Counted from the stretch's first letter, positions 1-6,273 are shown. The stretch is DNA of 9,992 nt from Thermoproteus sp. UBA157 (GCA_002497345.1 DANS01000028.1:1-9992), one strand, 5' to 3'. The notes: a model not told the origin generated them from the letters alone. Numbers and translations are program-made.

Positions 1-572
1 GCCTCCTCCCCAGCTCCTCCCTCGGTATGCCGCGCTTCATGAGCTCCTTGATTATAAGCGCGGCCCTCCTCCTGCTGGCCAGCACCGCAACGTAGCCCGC
101 GCCTTTCCTCAACGCCACCTCAGCGGCATCTACGTCGTAGGGGCTACCGCCCTCGTTGGCGATCACCACGGCCGAGCCCTCGGACACCAGCCTCTCTAGG
201 CCGGACAAATCGCCGGAATAGGCGGCTCCCGCCGCCTTGTGTCCCAGAGCCGCCACGTTGTACCCCATGGCCGCAGCTATCTCGGACACGCGCCTCGCCG
301 AAGCCGACCATTACAACCGAAGGCCTCAGCAGGACCGCCTCGGCGTAGACCTCCGCGCCCCCGACCCTCGGCTGGGCCCCCTCGCCCGGTTTCGCCAACG
401 CGCGCACGGCCTCGAGCACGCCGGGCGGCAAGAGGCCGAGCACGGGCTCGCCGTCCACCACCACGTCGACATAGGACTTCCCCTCCTCGCTCACCCGCAC
501 CAACACCGCTATGTCGCCCCTCCTTGCGGCTAGGTCGAAAGCCCTGAACAAGTCGCAGACCGACACGAGCAT
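1..572 (-). pseudogene. XdhC/CoxI-family protein, frameshifted and cut by the left edge
   Basis: The family helps mature molybdenum hydroxylases (xanthine dehydrogenase, aerobic CO dehydrogenase) by handling sulfurated molybdenum cofactor. Reading from ATG 572 (MLVSVCDLF) the frame is open through a beta strand and glycine turn, VVMVGFGEA (residues about 86-94). It then becomes implausible (RDSCGHGVQRGG...). The frame one base over gives the expected continuation: RVSEIAAAMGYNVAALG, then VVIANEGGSPYDVDAAEVAL, then GYVAVLASRRRAALIIKELM, which resembles the XdhC Rossmann domain with its G-S-R-R-type motif. That second frame has a stop (TAA, 313-311) just upstream, so the two halves do not overlap as separate full genes. 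The shift lies at about 287-300. The N-terminal half matches the family only weakly. The gene is divergent from purA, 45 nt apart. GTG 566 is another possible start. It could be a decayed gene, a recoded gene or a sequencing error. Confidence 0.62.
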
Positions 573-580
573 ATGCGGTC

Positions 581-600
581 GTAAAAAGCTTATAGTCATA
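581..600. promoter_or_regulatory. Shared divergent promoter between the XdhC-family gene and purA
   Basis: The 45-bp gap contains an AT-rich core, GTAAAAAGCTTATAG, at 581-595. Read on the plus strand, CTTATAG (589-595) is a TATA-like box preceded by an A-rich BRE-like stretch. It is centred 26 nt before the purA ATG, the spacing expected for a leaderless transcript. The same bases read CTATAAG on the minus strand, 20 nt before ATG 572 and 26 nt before GTG 566. One near-palindromic box may therefore serve both directions. Assignment is by position and composition only. Confidence 0.5.
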
Positions 601-617
601 CGAGCTCCGGGACGTCC

Positions 618-1622
618 ATGCTCTACGTGGTCGTGGACGGGTTCTTCGGAGATACGGGCAAGGGCAAGGTCGTGGCCTACCTCGCGGCCGCGGACATGCC
701 CGCCCTCTGCGTCCGGACGGGCGCCCCCAACGCCGGCCACACCGTGGTGTGGAGGGGCGAGGCCGTCGTCCTGCGCACGTTGCCGTCGTGTTTTGTGCAC
801 GAGGGCGCGAAGCTGGCCGTGGCCCCCGGCGCGTTGGTGAAAATCGACGTGTTCCTGTCCGAGGCGGAGAGGTTCGGCAAAGGGCGTAGCTACGTGGACT
901 TCAACGCGGGCGTAATAGAGGAGCTCCACGTCGAGGCCGAGAGGAGGGACGAGTTCTTGATGAAGACCGTGGGCTCCACGGGCCAAGGCGTCGGCGCGGC
1001 CATGGTCGACAGAGTGCTCAGGAGGCTCAAGCTGGCCAAGGACTTCGACGCCTTGAGGCCCTATCTGGCCGACGTGCCGGCCATGATACACGAGCTCAAG
1101 GACAAAGGAGTCGTCATCGAGGGGACGCAGGGAACCTTCCTATCCCTCTACCACGGAACCTACCCCTACGTGACGAGCAGAGACGTGACCGCCTCGGGCG
1201 TGCTCTCGGAGGCCGGCGTGGGGCCAAAGGCCGTGGACCACGTGGTGCTCGTGTTCAAGGCCTACGTGACCAGGGTGGGCAACGGCCCGCTTCCGGGGGA
1301 GCTCCCGCCGGAGGAGGCAGAGAGGAGGGGCTGGGTCGAAAGAGGCGCCGTGACCGGCAGGCCGAGGAGGGCCGCGCCCTTCAACCTAGAGCTGGCCCGC
1401 CGCGCCGTGCTCCTCAACACGCCGACTCAAATCGCTGTGACGAAGGTGGACGCCCTCTTCAAGGAAGCGGCCGGGAAGACGCGGTGGCAAGACCTCCCGC
1501 CCGACGCCAGGAGGTGGATAGACGAGCTCGAGGCGCAGCTGAAGGTCCCCATCACTTTAATAGGCACGGGTCCGGAGCCCCGCCACATGGTCGATCTTAG
1601 GCGCGAGAAAGGGGCGTTGTGA
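618..1622 (+). CDS. purA: Adenylosuccinate synthetase (short archaeal form)
   Basis: Catalyses IMP + aspartate + GTP to adenylosuccinate + GDP + Pi, the first committed step from IMP to AMP, in the cytoplasm. The 334-residue protein carries the family motifs in order: GDTGKGK (11-17; the P-loop-like segment, with the catalytic-base Asp at 12), NAGHT (38-42, with the general-acid His at 41), STGQGVG (120-126), EGTQG (168-172), HGTYPYVTSRDVTASG (179-194), KAYVTRVGNGPLPGEL (214-229), TGRPRR (246-251) and TKVD (275-278, the guanine-recognition motif). Bacterial PurA is about 430 residues. A length near 335-340 is normal for archaeal short forms, so this is not a truncation. The usual GDEGKGK reads T for E. 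ATG 618 is chosen because a TATA-like box is centred 26 nt upstream and the protein begins directly with the first beta strand. It converges on purB, which encodes the next enzyme. Confidence 0.96.
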   Translation: MLYVVVDGFFGDTGKGKVVAYLAAADMPALCVRTGAPNAGHTVVWRGEAVVLRTLPSCFVHEGAKLAVAPGALVKIDVFLSEAERFGKGRSYVDFNAGVIEELHVEAERRDEFLMKTVGSTGQGVGAAMVDRVLRRLKLAKDFDALRPYLADVPAMIHELKDKGVVIEGTQGTFLSLYHGTYPYVTSRDVTASGVLSEAGVGPKAVDHVVLVFKAYVTRVGNGPLPGELPPEEAERRGWVERGAVTGRPRRAAPFNLELARRAVLLNTPTQIAVTKVDALFKEAAGKTRWQDLPPDARRWIDELEAQLKVPITLIGTGPEPRHMVDLRREKGAL

Positions 1623-1916
1623 TACGTGCCCTCCGTGATCGGACTTGAAGAGGGGGCTAGGCCCTCCAGGCGTGTGAGCCGCCGCCGTGGGAGGTTTTGG
1701 GTTCCCGGGGCGCCAGGGGCCAAAAACGTGGAGAAGGCGCCGTTTGCCATCACGTCCGCCAACGCCTCGGCGGCGCCGGGCGGCCGCTCCGCCTCAACTT
1801 CGCCCCTGCACGGATATCGACGCGACGGCCCCGAGGGGTCCTAAGCGCCCGTCCCGACCGCGCGGCTGCCGCAAACGACATCGAGCGGTTGGCGGGGGAG
1901 GCAAGAGGACCGCCGG
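1623..1916. other. Convergent purA-purB intergenic gap, GC-rich, with two possible hairpins
   Basis: This 294-bp stretch lies between the two convergent stop codons and is much longer than any other gap here. It can form a 5-bp stem GAGGG/CCCTC (1650-1654 with 1662-1666, 7-nt loop) and a stem TTTTGG/CCAAAA (1695-1700 with 1720-1725) enclosing a CCC/GGG helper stem. There is no T-rich run typical of archaeal terminators. I searched by eye for tRNA arms, SRP RNA, RNase P RNA and C/D boxes and found no convincing match. A GTG-started reading frame 1626-1844 (72 codons) has GC-rich third positions, but its translation matches no family I recognise, has no separate promoter and becomes low-complexity (Ala/Ser/Gly-rich) in its second half. 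The region could hold a small RNA, a dispersed repeat, gene remnants or only 3' UTRs. Confidence 0.5.
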
Positions 1917-3134
1917 TCACTCGCACAGCCCTAAGGACAAGGCGTTCTCCACCAGCCTATCCACCGGCCAGCGCTTGTAGTCGTAGGCGATTTCCCTCAC
2001 GTCGCGGGCCCTCTTGTAGGCCTCGGCGCGGCTCGCCCCCTCCCTTATCATCTTGAGCATATGGAACTCCGAGAGTACGTGGGGGAGGGCCCTCTCCAAG
2101 TTCTCCTTGATCCTCGCCTCGTCGACGCGGATCCCCCTCAGCACTCTCAAGGCGCTTTCTAGGATCTCGTCGACGGCCAAGAAGGCCTCGGGGATCCAGA
2201 CCCGCTCGTTGGCCGAGTTGGTCAAGTCGCGCTCGTGCCAAAGCGCTATGTTCTCGTAGGCTACGTGGGCCAGCGCTCGGACATACCTCGCGAGGCTCAC
2301 TATGCGTTCCGACGCCGTGGGGTTGGACTTGTGGGGCATCGCCGAGGATCCTCCGCCCCTCTCCACCACCTCCCCTATCTCGGGCCTCGAGAGTTCCCTG
2401 ATCTCGACGGCCAAGCGCTCAAACACGGCCGCCATCAACGCCAGCGCCGAGGCGAGGACCGCGAAGGACTCCCGAGGCGCCACTTGCGTCGTGATGGGGT
2501 GGTACGGCAAGCCCAGCCGCTCGGCGACGCGCCTTCTGACCTCGAGCCCCAGCTCCCCCCAAGACGCCAGGGTCCCGACGGCGCCGCCGATTTTCGCCCT
2601 CGTCAGCTCCTCCGCCAGCGATAATTGTCTGCAAGCTATGTAAAATTCGTAGTAATAGTTGGCGAACTTGAAGCCCAAGGTGATCGGCTCAGCCCACTGC
2701 CCGTGGGTCCTCCCCACCATTTCGAGCCCCTTGTACCTCCTCGCCAGCTGGGCGAGCTCCTCGCCCGCGGCCCTCGCCTTCCTCTTTAAGATCGACAAGG
2801 CCCGCCTAATGAGCAGGGCCCACGCTGTGTCTATCACGTCGTTTGAGGTCGCGCCGTAGTGGACGAAGCGGCATCTGCTTCTTTCCTCCAAGAGCTGCAC
2901 CAGCGCGAGCACGTCGTGCCCCACCTCCCGCTCCAGCGCGTAGATCTCATCGGCGCTTACTTGCGCCTTGCTGACGGCGTCGCAGCAACCCCTCTCGGCC
3001 ACGCCCAGCTCCTCCAAGGCGCAGACCAATGCGCGCTCCACCTCCAAATAGGCATTCACTATCGACTGCCTCGAGAAAAGCCTCCTCAGCTCCTCGGAGC
3101 CGTAGCGCCAGTCGAAGGGAGATACGGGCTCCAT
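1917..3134 (-). CDS. purB: Adenylosuccinate lyase
   Basis: Cleaves adenylosuccinate to AMP + fumarate and SAICAR to AICAR + fumarate, so it acts twice in purine synthesis. It belongs to the fumarase/aspartase superfamily and normally works as a homotetramer with composite active sites. The 405-residue product starts MEPVSPFDWRYGSEE, typical of the family. It then shows HYGATSNDV (92-100), GRTHGQ (141-146, with the catalytic-acid His at 144), the superfamily signature GSSAMPHKSNP (262-272, with the flexible-loop catalytic Ser) and ERDLTNSANER (301-311). The frame is open upstream to 3257, but the extra residues do not look like the family and would overlap the divergent gene, so ATG 3134 is preferred. 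No Shine-Dalgarno sequence precedes it. It converges with purA, the preceding enzyme, and is divergent from the NAD-kinase-like gene. Confidence 0.95.
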   Translation of the reverse strand: MEPVSPFDWRYGSEELRRLFSRQSIVNAYLEVERALVCALEELGVAERGCCDAVSKAQVSADEIYALEREVGHDVLALVQLLEERSRCRFVHYGATSNDVIDTAWALLIRRALSILKRKARAAGEELAQLARRYKGLEMVGRTHGQWAEPITLGFKFANYYYEFYIACRQLSLAEELTRAKIGGAVGTLASWGELGLEVRRRVAERLGLPYHPITTQVAPRESFAVLASALALMAAVFERLAVEIRELSRPEIGEVVERGGGSSAMPHKSNPTASERIVSLARYVRALAHVAYENIALWHERDLTNSANERVWIPEAFLAVDEILESALRVLRGIRVDEARIKENLERALPHVLSEFHMLKMIREGASRAEAYKRARDVREIAYDYKRWPVDRLVENALSLGLCE

Positions 3135-3150
3135 GTAATAAAATCGCTTG

Positions 3151-3182
3151 TTATAAGTTGAGTGTTCTCCGAGATCTTTAAG
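3151..3182. promoter_or_regulatory. Divergent promoter region for purB (-) and the NAD-kinase-like gene (+)
   Basis: The 73-bp intergenic region 3135-3207 is AT-rich against GC-rich surroundings. CTTTAAG at 3176-3182 is centred 28-29 nt before ATG 3208, which fits a leaderless plus-strand transcript. On the minus strand CTTATAA (3157-3151) is centred about 20 nt before the purB ATG. That is slightly short for a leaderless start, so purB may instead use the box at 3176-3182 and carry a leader of roughly 18 nt. Call based on position and composition only. Confidence 0.45.
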
Positions 3183-3207
3183 CCTTTGATTAAAAGAATA
3201 GGCGATA

Positions 3208-4131
3208 ATGTCTAAAACACGAGTTGAACGCGCTCTTATGTGCATAGAAGCCGTCAAGGCCTATTCGCCGGAGGCGGCCGAGGCGGCTCGGAGGCTCGGC
3301 ATACCTGTTAAAGACGACGCGGACTTCGTCTTGGTATACGGCGCGGACAGAGATATACTCGAGGCCTTGAGGACCAGGGACGAGGTGGTGGTGGGCATAT
3401 CGCCGAGAGGCGTCGATGCGGAGCTGGCCTTCGCCTCGGAGGATCTCTACCGCCTAGTCGCTGCCAGAGCCGAGTGCGCGGTCCTCAAAGTGCCGAGGCT
3501 CCACGCCGAGTCGGGAGGCGCCGTGGTGAGGGCCGTCAACGAGGTGGCGATTTTCCCCAGGAGGTCGGCCGCCTTGATGTCGTATAAAGTCAGCGTGGAC
3601 GGCAGGGTGCTTTTCAGCGACGTGGCCGACGGCGTGTTGGTGTCCACGCCGCTTGGGTCCTCGGCCTACGCCAGATCGGCGGGGGGCTCAGTCGTGGACC
3701 CGGATGCGGAGGTCCTGGAGATCGTGCCGGTGAACTCCACGGCGCGGAGGCCTCCCTATATAGTCAAGCTGGGGAGAATCGTCGAGGTGTCCGACGTGAG
3801 GTCGAGGCATCTGCCGGAGCTAATCGCCGACGGCCGCGTCAGAATTCCCTTGGCCGAGGGCTCCGCGAGGATCTGGGCCGGCTCCACGGCCAGATTGCTG
3901 AGGCCCATCGCCGTTAAGTCGACGGCCGAGAAGAACATCAAGATGTCGCCGTCTATGCGGTATGTGCTCAAGGTGCTCGAGGAAAGGGGGCCCCTCACGT
4001 CGCGATCCATCGCGGAGCTGACCGGCTTGCCCATGAGGACCGTGGAGCACGCGCTGAGCGCCTTGAGGAAGGCGGGGCTCGTCGAGGCGAAGATAGTGGG
4101 CGGCATGCGCATCTATTCGGTCCGCCCGTAG
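3208..4131 (+). CDS. NAD-kinase-fold protein fused to a C-terminal winged-helix domain
   Basis: NAD kinases phosphorylate NAD to NADP. Residues 110-165 match the family closely: VNEVAIF (with the Asn-Glu pair at 111-112), DGVLVSTPLGSSAY (141-154) and SAGGSVVDP (157-165). The N-terminal GGDG nucleotide-phosphate motif aligns with GADR (45-48) in VLVYGADRDIL. The catalytic Asp is kept, but the flanking glycines are replaced by Ala and Arg, and the following loop is also divergent. Residues 247-307 form a predicted winged helix: MSPSMRYVLKVLEE, LTSRSIAELTGLP, MRTVEHALSALRKAGLV, then a short wing GGMRIYSV. Such a domain suggests DNA binding. The protein may be an active NAD kinase with a regulatory tail or an NAD(P)-sensing regulator; the sequence cannot decide. 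ATG 3208 fits the upstream TATA-like box; ATG 3238 is an alternative. The 3' end overlaps the convergent downstream gene by 19 nt. Confidence 0.82.
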   Translation: MSKTRVERALMCIEAVKAYSPEAAEAARRLGIPVKDDADFVLVYGADRDILEALRTRDEVVVGISPRGVDAELAFASEDLYRLVAARAECAVLKVPRLHAESGGAVVRAVNEVAIFPRRSAALMSYKVSVDGRVLFSDVADGVLVSTPLGSSAYARSAGGSVVDPDAEVLEIVPVNSTARRPPYIVKLGRIVEVSDVRSRHLPELIADGRVRIPLAEGSARIWAGSTARLLRPIAVKSTAEKNIKMSPSMRYVLKVLEERGPLTSRSIAELTGLPMRTVEHALSALRKAGLVEAKIVGGMRIYSVRP

Positions 4132-5000
4132 TAGCCGCACATGGGACAGTAGCCCTCCCTCAGCTTGTAGCCGCAGATAGGACAAGGCGTCTCGGCATCT
4201 TTTTCATACGTCAATCCCCTCTCCTTGAACGCCTTGTATAGATACTTCGCGGCGCCCGAGACGGGTATATCGGCTATATATCCCTCGGCCCTTTTGGCCA
4301 AGACCTCGTACAACGCCGCGAAGCCGCTGCCGGCCTCCAGGGGATCCTTCCTCCTCCACAATATCGAGTCGGGGATAAGCCCTTGGAATTCCCTCCTGAC
4401 CGCGTATTTGCCAATGCCGTCTTTCACCTTCTCCTCTGCCGGCACCGAGAGGGCGTACTGGACCACGTCCGGGTCGAGATACGGCGCCTTCACCTCGATG
4501 CCCAAGGCGCGGCCCACGTCGAAGGAGCAGAAGTACCAGCTCCTCGCCAAGCGGCGTATGTATTCGTCGAGCTCCCTCGGGGGGAGCTTGTGCATGTAGC
4601 TATACCCAGCGAAGAGCTCATCGCCTCCATCGCCGGTACATATCCTCCTAACGCCTTGCTTAGCCGCCGCCTTCATGGCTATATATGCGGCGGCGCAGTT
4701 GATTACCTCCATGGGGTTGAAGACCTTGAGTATCCCGACTACCTCCTCCGCGGCCTTCACGGCTTCCTCCTCGTCGGTCCATACTATCGTCAGCTCGAGC
4801 CCGAGGAATCTGGCGGCCTCCAGGACGTGGGGCACGTCGGTGCCGGGCGCGGGGGCGTACTGCGTATTGAACGCCCTCGGCTTAATGCCGTTTTTGACCA
4901 AGGCCCACGCCACGGTGGTCGAGTCGAGGCCTCCCGACAGCAAAACGCCGTCGCATCCCGCGCGCGAAGCCGCCCTTATCAAGAGCTGGGGGAGGCTCAT
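4113..5000 (-). CDS. Asparagine-synthetase-like ATP-pyrophosphatase domain with C-terminal zinc ribbon, no glutaminase domain
   Basis: The 295-residue protein corresponds to the synthase half of class-B asparagine synthetases, which adenylate a carboxylate with ATP and replace AMP with ammonia. The PP-loop SGGLDST is at 22-28, TGDGGDELFAGY at 122-133, and KAPYLDPDVVQYALSVP (171-187) and GIGKYAVRREF (195-205) are typical of the domain's second half. The N-terminal Cys-dependent glutaminase domain of AsnB (about 200 residues) is absent: the protein begins only 21 residues before the PP-loop. The C-terminus carries CPIC (273-276) and CPMC (285-288), a four-cysteine zinc ribbon. ATG 5000 overlaps the Dph6 stop in an ATGA, so the two are probably translationally coupled. 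Ammonia would have to be free or delivered by a partner. The true substrate is unknown; aspartate is only the default guess. The 3' end overlaps the convergent NAD-kinase-like gene by 19 nt. Confidence 0.85.
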   Translation of the reverse strand: MSLPQLLIRAASRAGCDGVLLSGGLDSTTVAWALVKNGIKPRAFNTQYAPAPGTDVPHVLEAARFLGLELTIVWTDEEEAVKAAEEVVGILKVFNPMEVINCAAAYIAMKAAAKQGVRRICTGDGGDELFAGYSYMHKLPPRELDEYIRRLARSWYFCSFDVGRALGIEVKAPYLDPDVVQYALSVPAEEKVKDGIGKYAVRREFQGLIPDSILWRRKDPLEAGSGFAALYEVLAKRAEGYIADIPVSGAAKYLYKAFKERGLTYEKDAETPCPICGYKLREGYCPMCGYYGRTE

Positions 5001-5611
5001 GACACCGAGGCTATATAGTAATCTGCGTATTTCTTAACGTCGAGGCATCTAAAGCCTATAGACGCGCCCAGCCTCCTCGCCTTGACGACGAGCGTATGGT
5101 ACTCTCCCCTTTCGCCGATCGGGTCAACGCCGAGGGATCTCGCCCTTTCTAGGAAGAGCCCCGCCGTCCGCTCGTCTACGTATTCGCAGACCAAATCGGG
5201 GTTGTTGGCCCCGATCACCACGAAGTCCAGCTCTTCGGCCTCCTCGACCAAGACCTCGGCCGGATCGCGTCCCCAGAGCGGCTCCCTCAGCGTAGCCCCG
5301 GCCTCGCCCGCCAGCCTTTCCATGTACTTGAGGTGCTCCTCGACAGCTTGGTCGCCGGCCACCAACACGCTGACGCCGAGCTTTCTGAGGAAGTCGACCT
5401 CTTGCTGGAACTCCCTCCCCTTGTCGACCTTCAACACGGCCACGGGCACCCCCAGCGCGTTGGCGAGCTCGATTGCCTTATGGAGGTTGAGCAGATGCGG
5501 CGAAGGCCGCGGGAACTGATACACGAAGGTCACGAAGAGGTCCACGGGCCACTCCAACAACGCTGCGTACACGCCGTCTTTCCCGCCCGAGAACAACGCG
5601 GCCTTCAACAT
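4997..5611 (-). CDS. dph6: Diphthine-ammonia ligase (Dph6 family)
   Basis: Catalyses the last step of diphthamide formation on the conserved histidine of elongation factor 2: diphthine + NH4+ + ATP to diphthamide + AMP + PPi. The 204-residue protein has the N-type ATP-pyrophosphatase PP-loop SGGKDG at 8-13, PLWGRD at 111-116 and GERGEYHTLV at 166-175. The last two are the hallmarks of the Dph6/MJ0570 group and separate it from other PP-loop proteins. The family's usual GEGGEYET reads GERGEYHT here. Length is normal for the archaeal single-domain form. ATG 5611 sits about 25 nt downstream of the AT-rich box TTTTTAAAT (5631-5639) and has no Shine-Dalgarno sequence, so the transcript is probably leaderless. 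It is the first gene of a two-gene operon with the asparagine-synthetase-like gene and is divergent from uL5. Confidence 0.83.
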   Translation of the reverse strand: MLKAALFSGGKDGVYAALLEWPVDLFVTFVYQFPRPSPHLLNLHKAIELANALGVPVAVLKVDKGREFQQEVDFLRKLGVSVLVAGDQAVEEHLKYMERLAGEAGATLREPLWGRDPAEVLVEEAEELDFVVIGANNPDLVCEYVDERTAGLFLERARSLGVDPIGERGEYHTLVVKARRLGASIGFRCLDVKKYADYYIASVS

Positions 5612-5630
5612 AGCAGAGAGATGGCCACTA

Positions 5631-5690
5631 TTTTTAAATTGGATTGTTGTCCCGTTTTAAGGGCAAGCGCGGAGAGGAAAACGTTAAATA
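5631..5690. promoter_or_regulatory. Back-to-back TATA-like boxes for dph6 (-) and rpl5 (+)
   Basis: The gap between dph6 and uL5 holds two separate AT-rich boxes. TTTTTAAAT (5631-5639), read on the minus strand, is centred about 25 nt before the dph6 ATG. GTTAAATA (5683-5690), preceded by the purine-rich BRE-like stretch GGAGAGGAAAA, is centred about 24 nt before GTG 5710 and 30 nt before GTG 5716 on the plus strand. Both spacings are consistent with leaderless transcription. Confidence 0.5.
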
Positions 5691-5715
5691 CATCGCCGCT
5701 TCGTGGGCCGTGTCG

Positions 5716-6267
5716 GTGCCTCTAGCCCAGAGGAGCTGGAAGGAGCTCGTCCTCGTGAAGGACCACCCGATGCGGAGGATATACATCGAGAAGGTCGTCG
5801 TGAACATCGGCGTTGGCGAGGGCGGCGAGAGGCTCGAGAAGGCCAGGGCGCTCCTCGAGGAGCTGACGGGCCAAAAGCCCTCGGTCAGAAGGGCCAAGAA
5901 AAGCATAAAGGAGTGGAACGTCAAAAGGGGGGAGCCCATAGCGGTGGCCGTGACCTTGAGGAGAGACAGGGCCGTCCAGTTCCTGGCCAGAGCGCTGGCC
6001 GCTTTAAACAACAGGGTGAAGGCCTCTAGCTTCGACAACAGAGGCAACGTCTGCTTCGGGATAAAGGAGCACATAATGCTCCCCGGCGTGAAGTACGACC
6101 CGGCCGTGGGCGTCTGGGGCATGGACGTCTGCGTCCGCCTCGCCAAGCCGGGCCTCAGAGTCCAGCTGAGGAGGCGGAGGAGGAGCAAGGTCGGGAAGAG
6201 CCAGCTGGTGACCAAGGAGGAGGCCATAGAGTTCTTCCAGAAAATCCTCGGAGTTCAAGTAGACTAA
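5716..6267 (+). CDS. rpl5: Large-subunit ribosomal protein uL5 (L5)
   Basis: uL5 binds 5S rRNA and helps place the central protuberance of the large subunit. The product is about 183 residues, the usual archaeal length. It contains DHPMRRIYIEKVVVNIGVGE (16-35), LTGQKPSVRRAKKSIKEWNV (50-69), RGEPIAVAVTLR (71-82), FDNRGNVCFGIKEHI (106-120) and PGVKYDPAVGVWGMDVCV (123-140). The basic tract LRRRRRSK (151-158) is followed by TKEEAIEFFQ (166-175). The frame is open back to 5644, but that extension would contain the promoter. GTG 5716 (VPLAQRSW) or GTG 5710 (VSVPLAQ) is preferred because a TATA-like box at 5683-5690 sits at leaderless spacing. The gene stands alone between dph6 (divergent) and livF (convergent, 6 nt between stop codons), not in a visible S10/spc-type cluster. 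Confidence 0.95.
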   Translation: MPLAQRSWKELVLVKDHPMRRIYIEKVVVNIGVGEGGERLEKARALLEELTGQKPSVRRAKKSIKEWNVKRGEPIAVAVTLRRDRAVQFLARALAALNNRVKASSFDNRGNVCFGIKEHIMLPGVKYDPAVGVWGMDVCVRLAKPGLRVQLRRRRRSKVGKSQLVTKEEAIEFFQKILGVQVD

Positions 6268-6273
6268 GAGCCC

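Noticed and set aside
599..1091. Long minus-strand reading frame running from 1091 through purA into the XdhC-family gene.
   Set aside because: The part opposite purA is a shadow frame rich in Gly, His and Arg. Family-like sequence begins only near 572.
1640..1660. ACTTGAAG resembles the anticodon loop of a tRNA-Ser(UGA), possibly with an intron after it.
   Set aside because: No matching D-arm, T-arm or acceptor stem could be found on either side. The sequence upstream is the end of purA.
1640..1735. Minus-strand AAGTCCG and nearby stems suggested a reduced RNase P RNA or SRP RNA.
   Set aside because: The other conserved parts (the GGAAAGTCC context, the AGAA...GGCTTA-type block, the SRP GGAAG tetraloop) are absent.
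1735..1775. PFAITSANAS in the small frame resembles the SAN motif of Sua5/YrdC proteins.
   Set aside because: Only about ten residues match; the neighbouring residues and the fold-length sequence are missing.
2235..2624. Long plus-strand frames opposite purB, and similar frames opposite the Liv genes.
   Set aside because: They lie wholly inside well-supported genes, have Arg/Pro/His-rich low-complexity translations and no family features; they are typical shadows in GC-rich DNA.
3135..3257. Upstream extension of purB by 41 codons.
   Set aside because: It overlaps the divergent gene and both promoter boxes, and does not match the family N-terminus, which starts at MEPVSPFDWRYGS.
5644..5715. 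Upstream extension of uL5 by 24 codons.
   Set aside because: It contains the TATA-like box for the gene and adds residues not expected in archaeal uL5.
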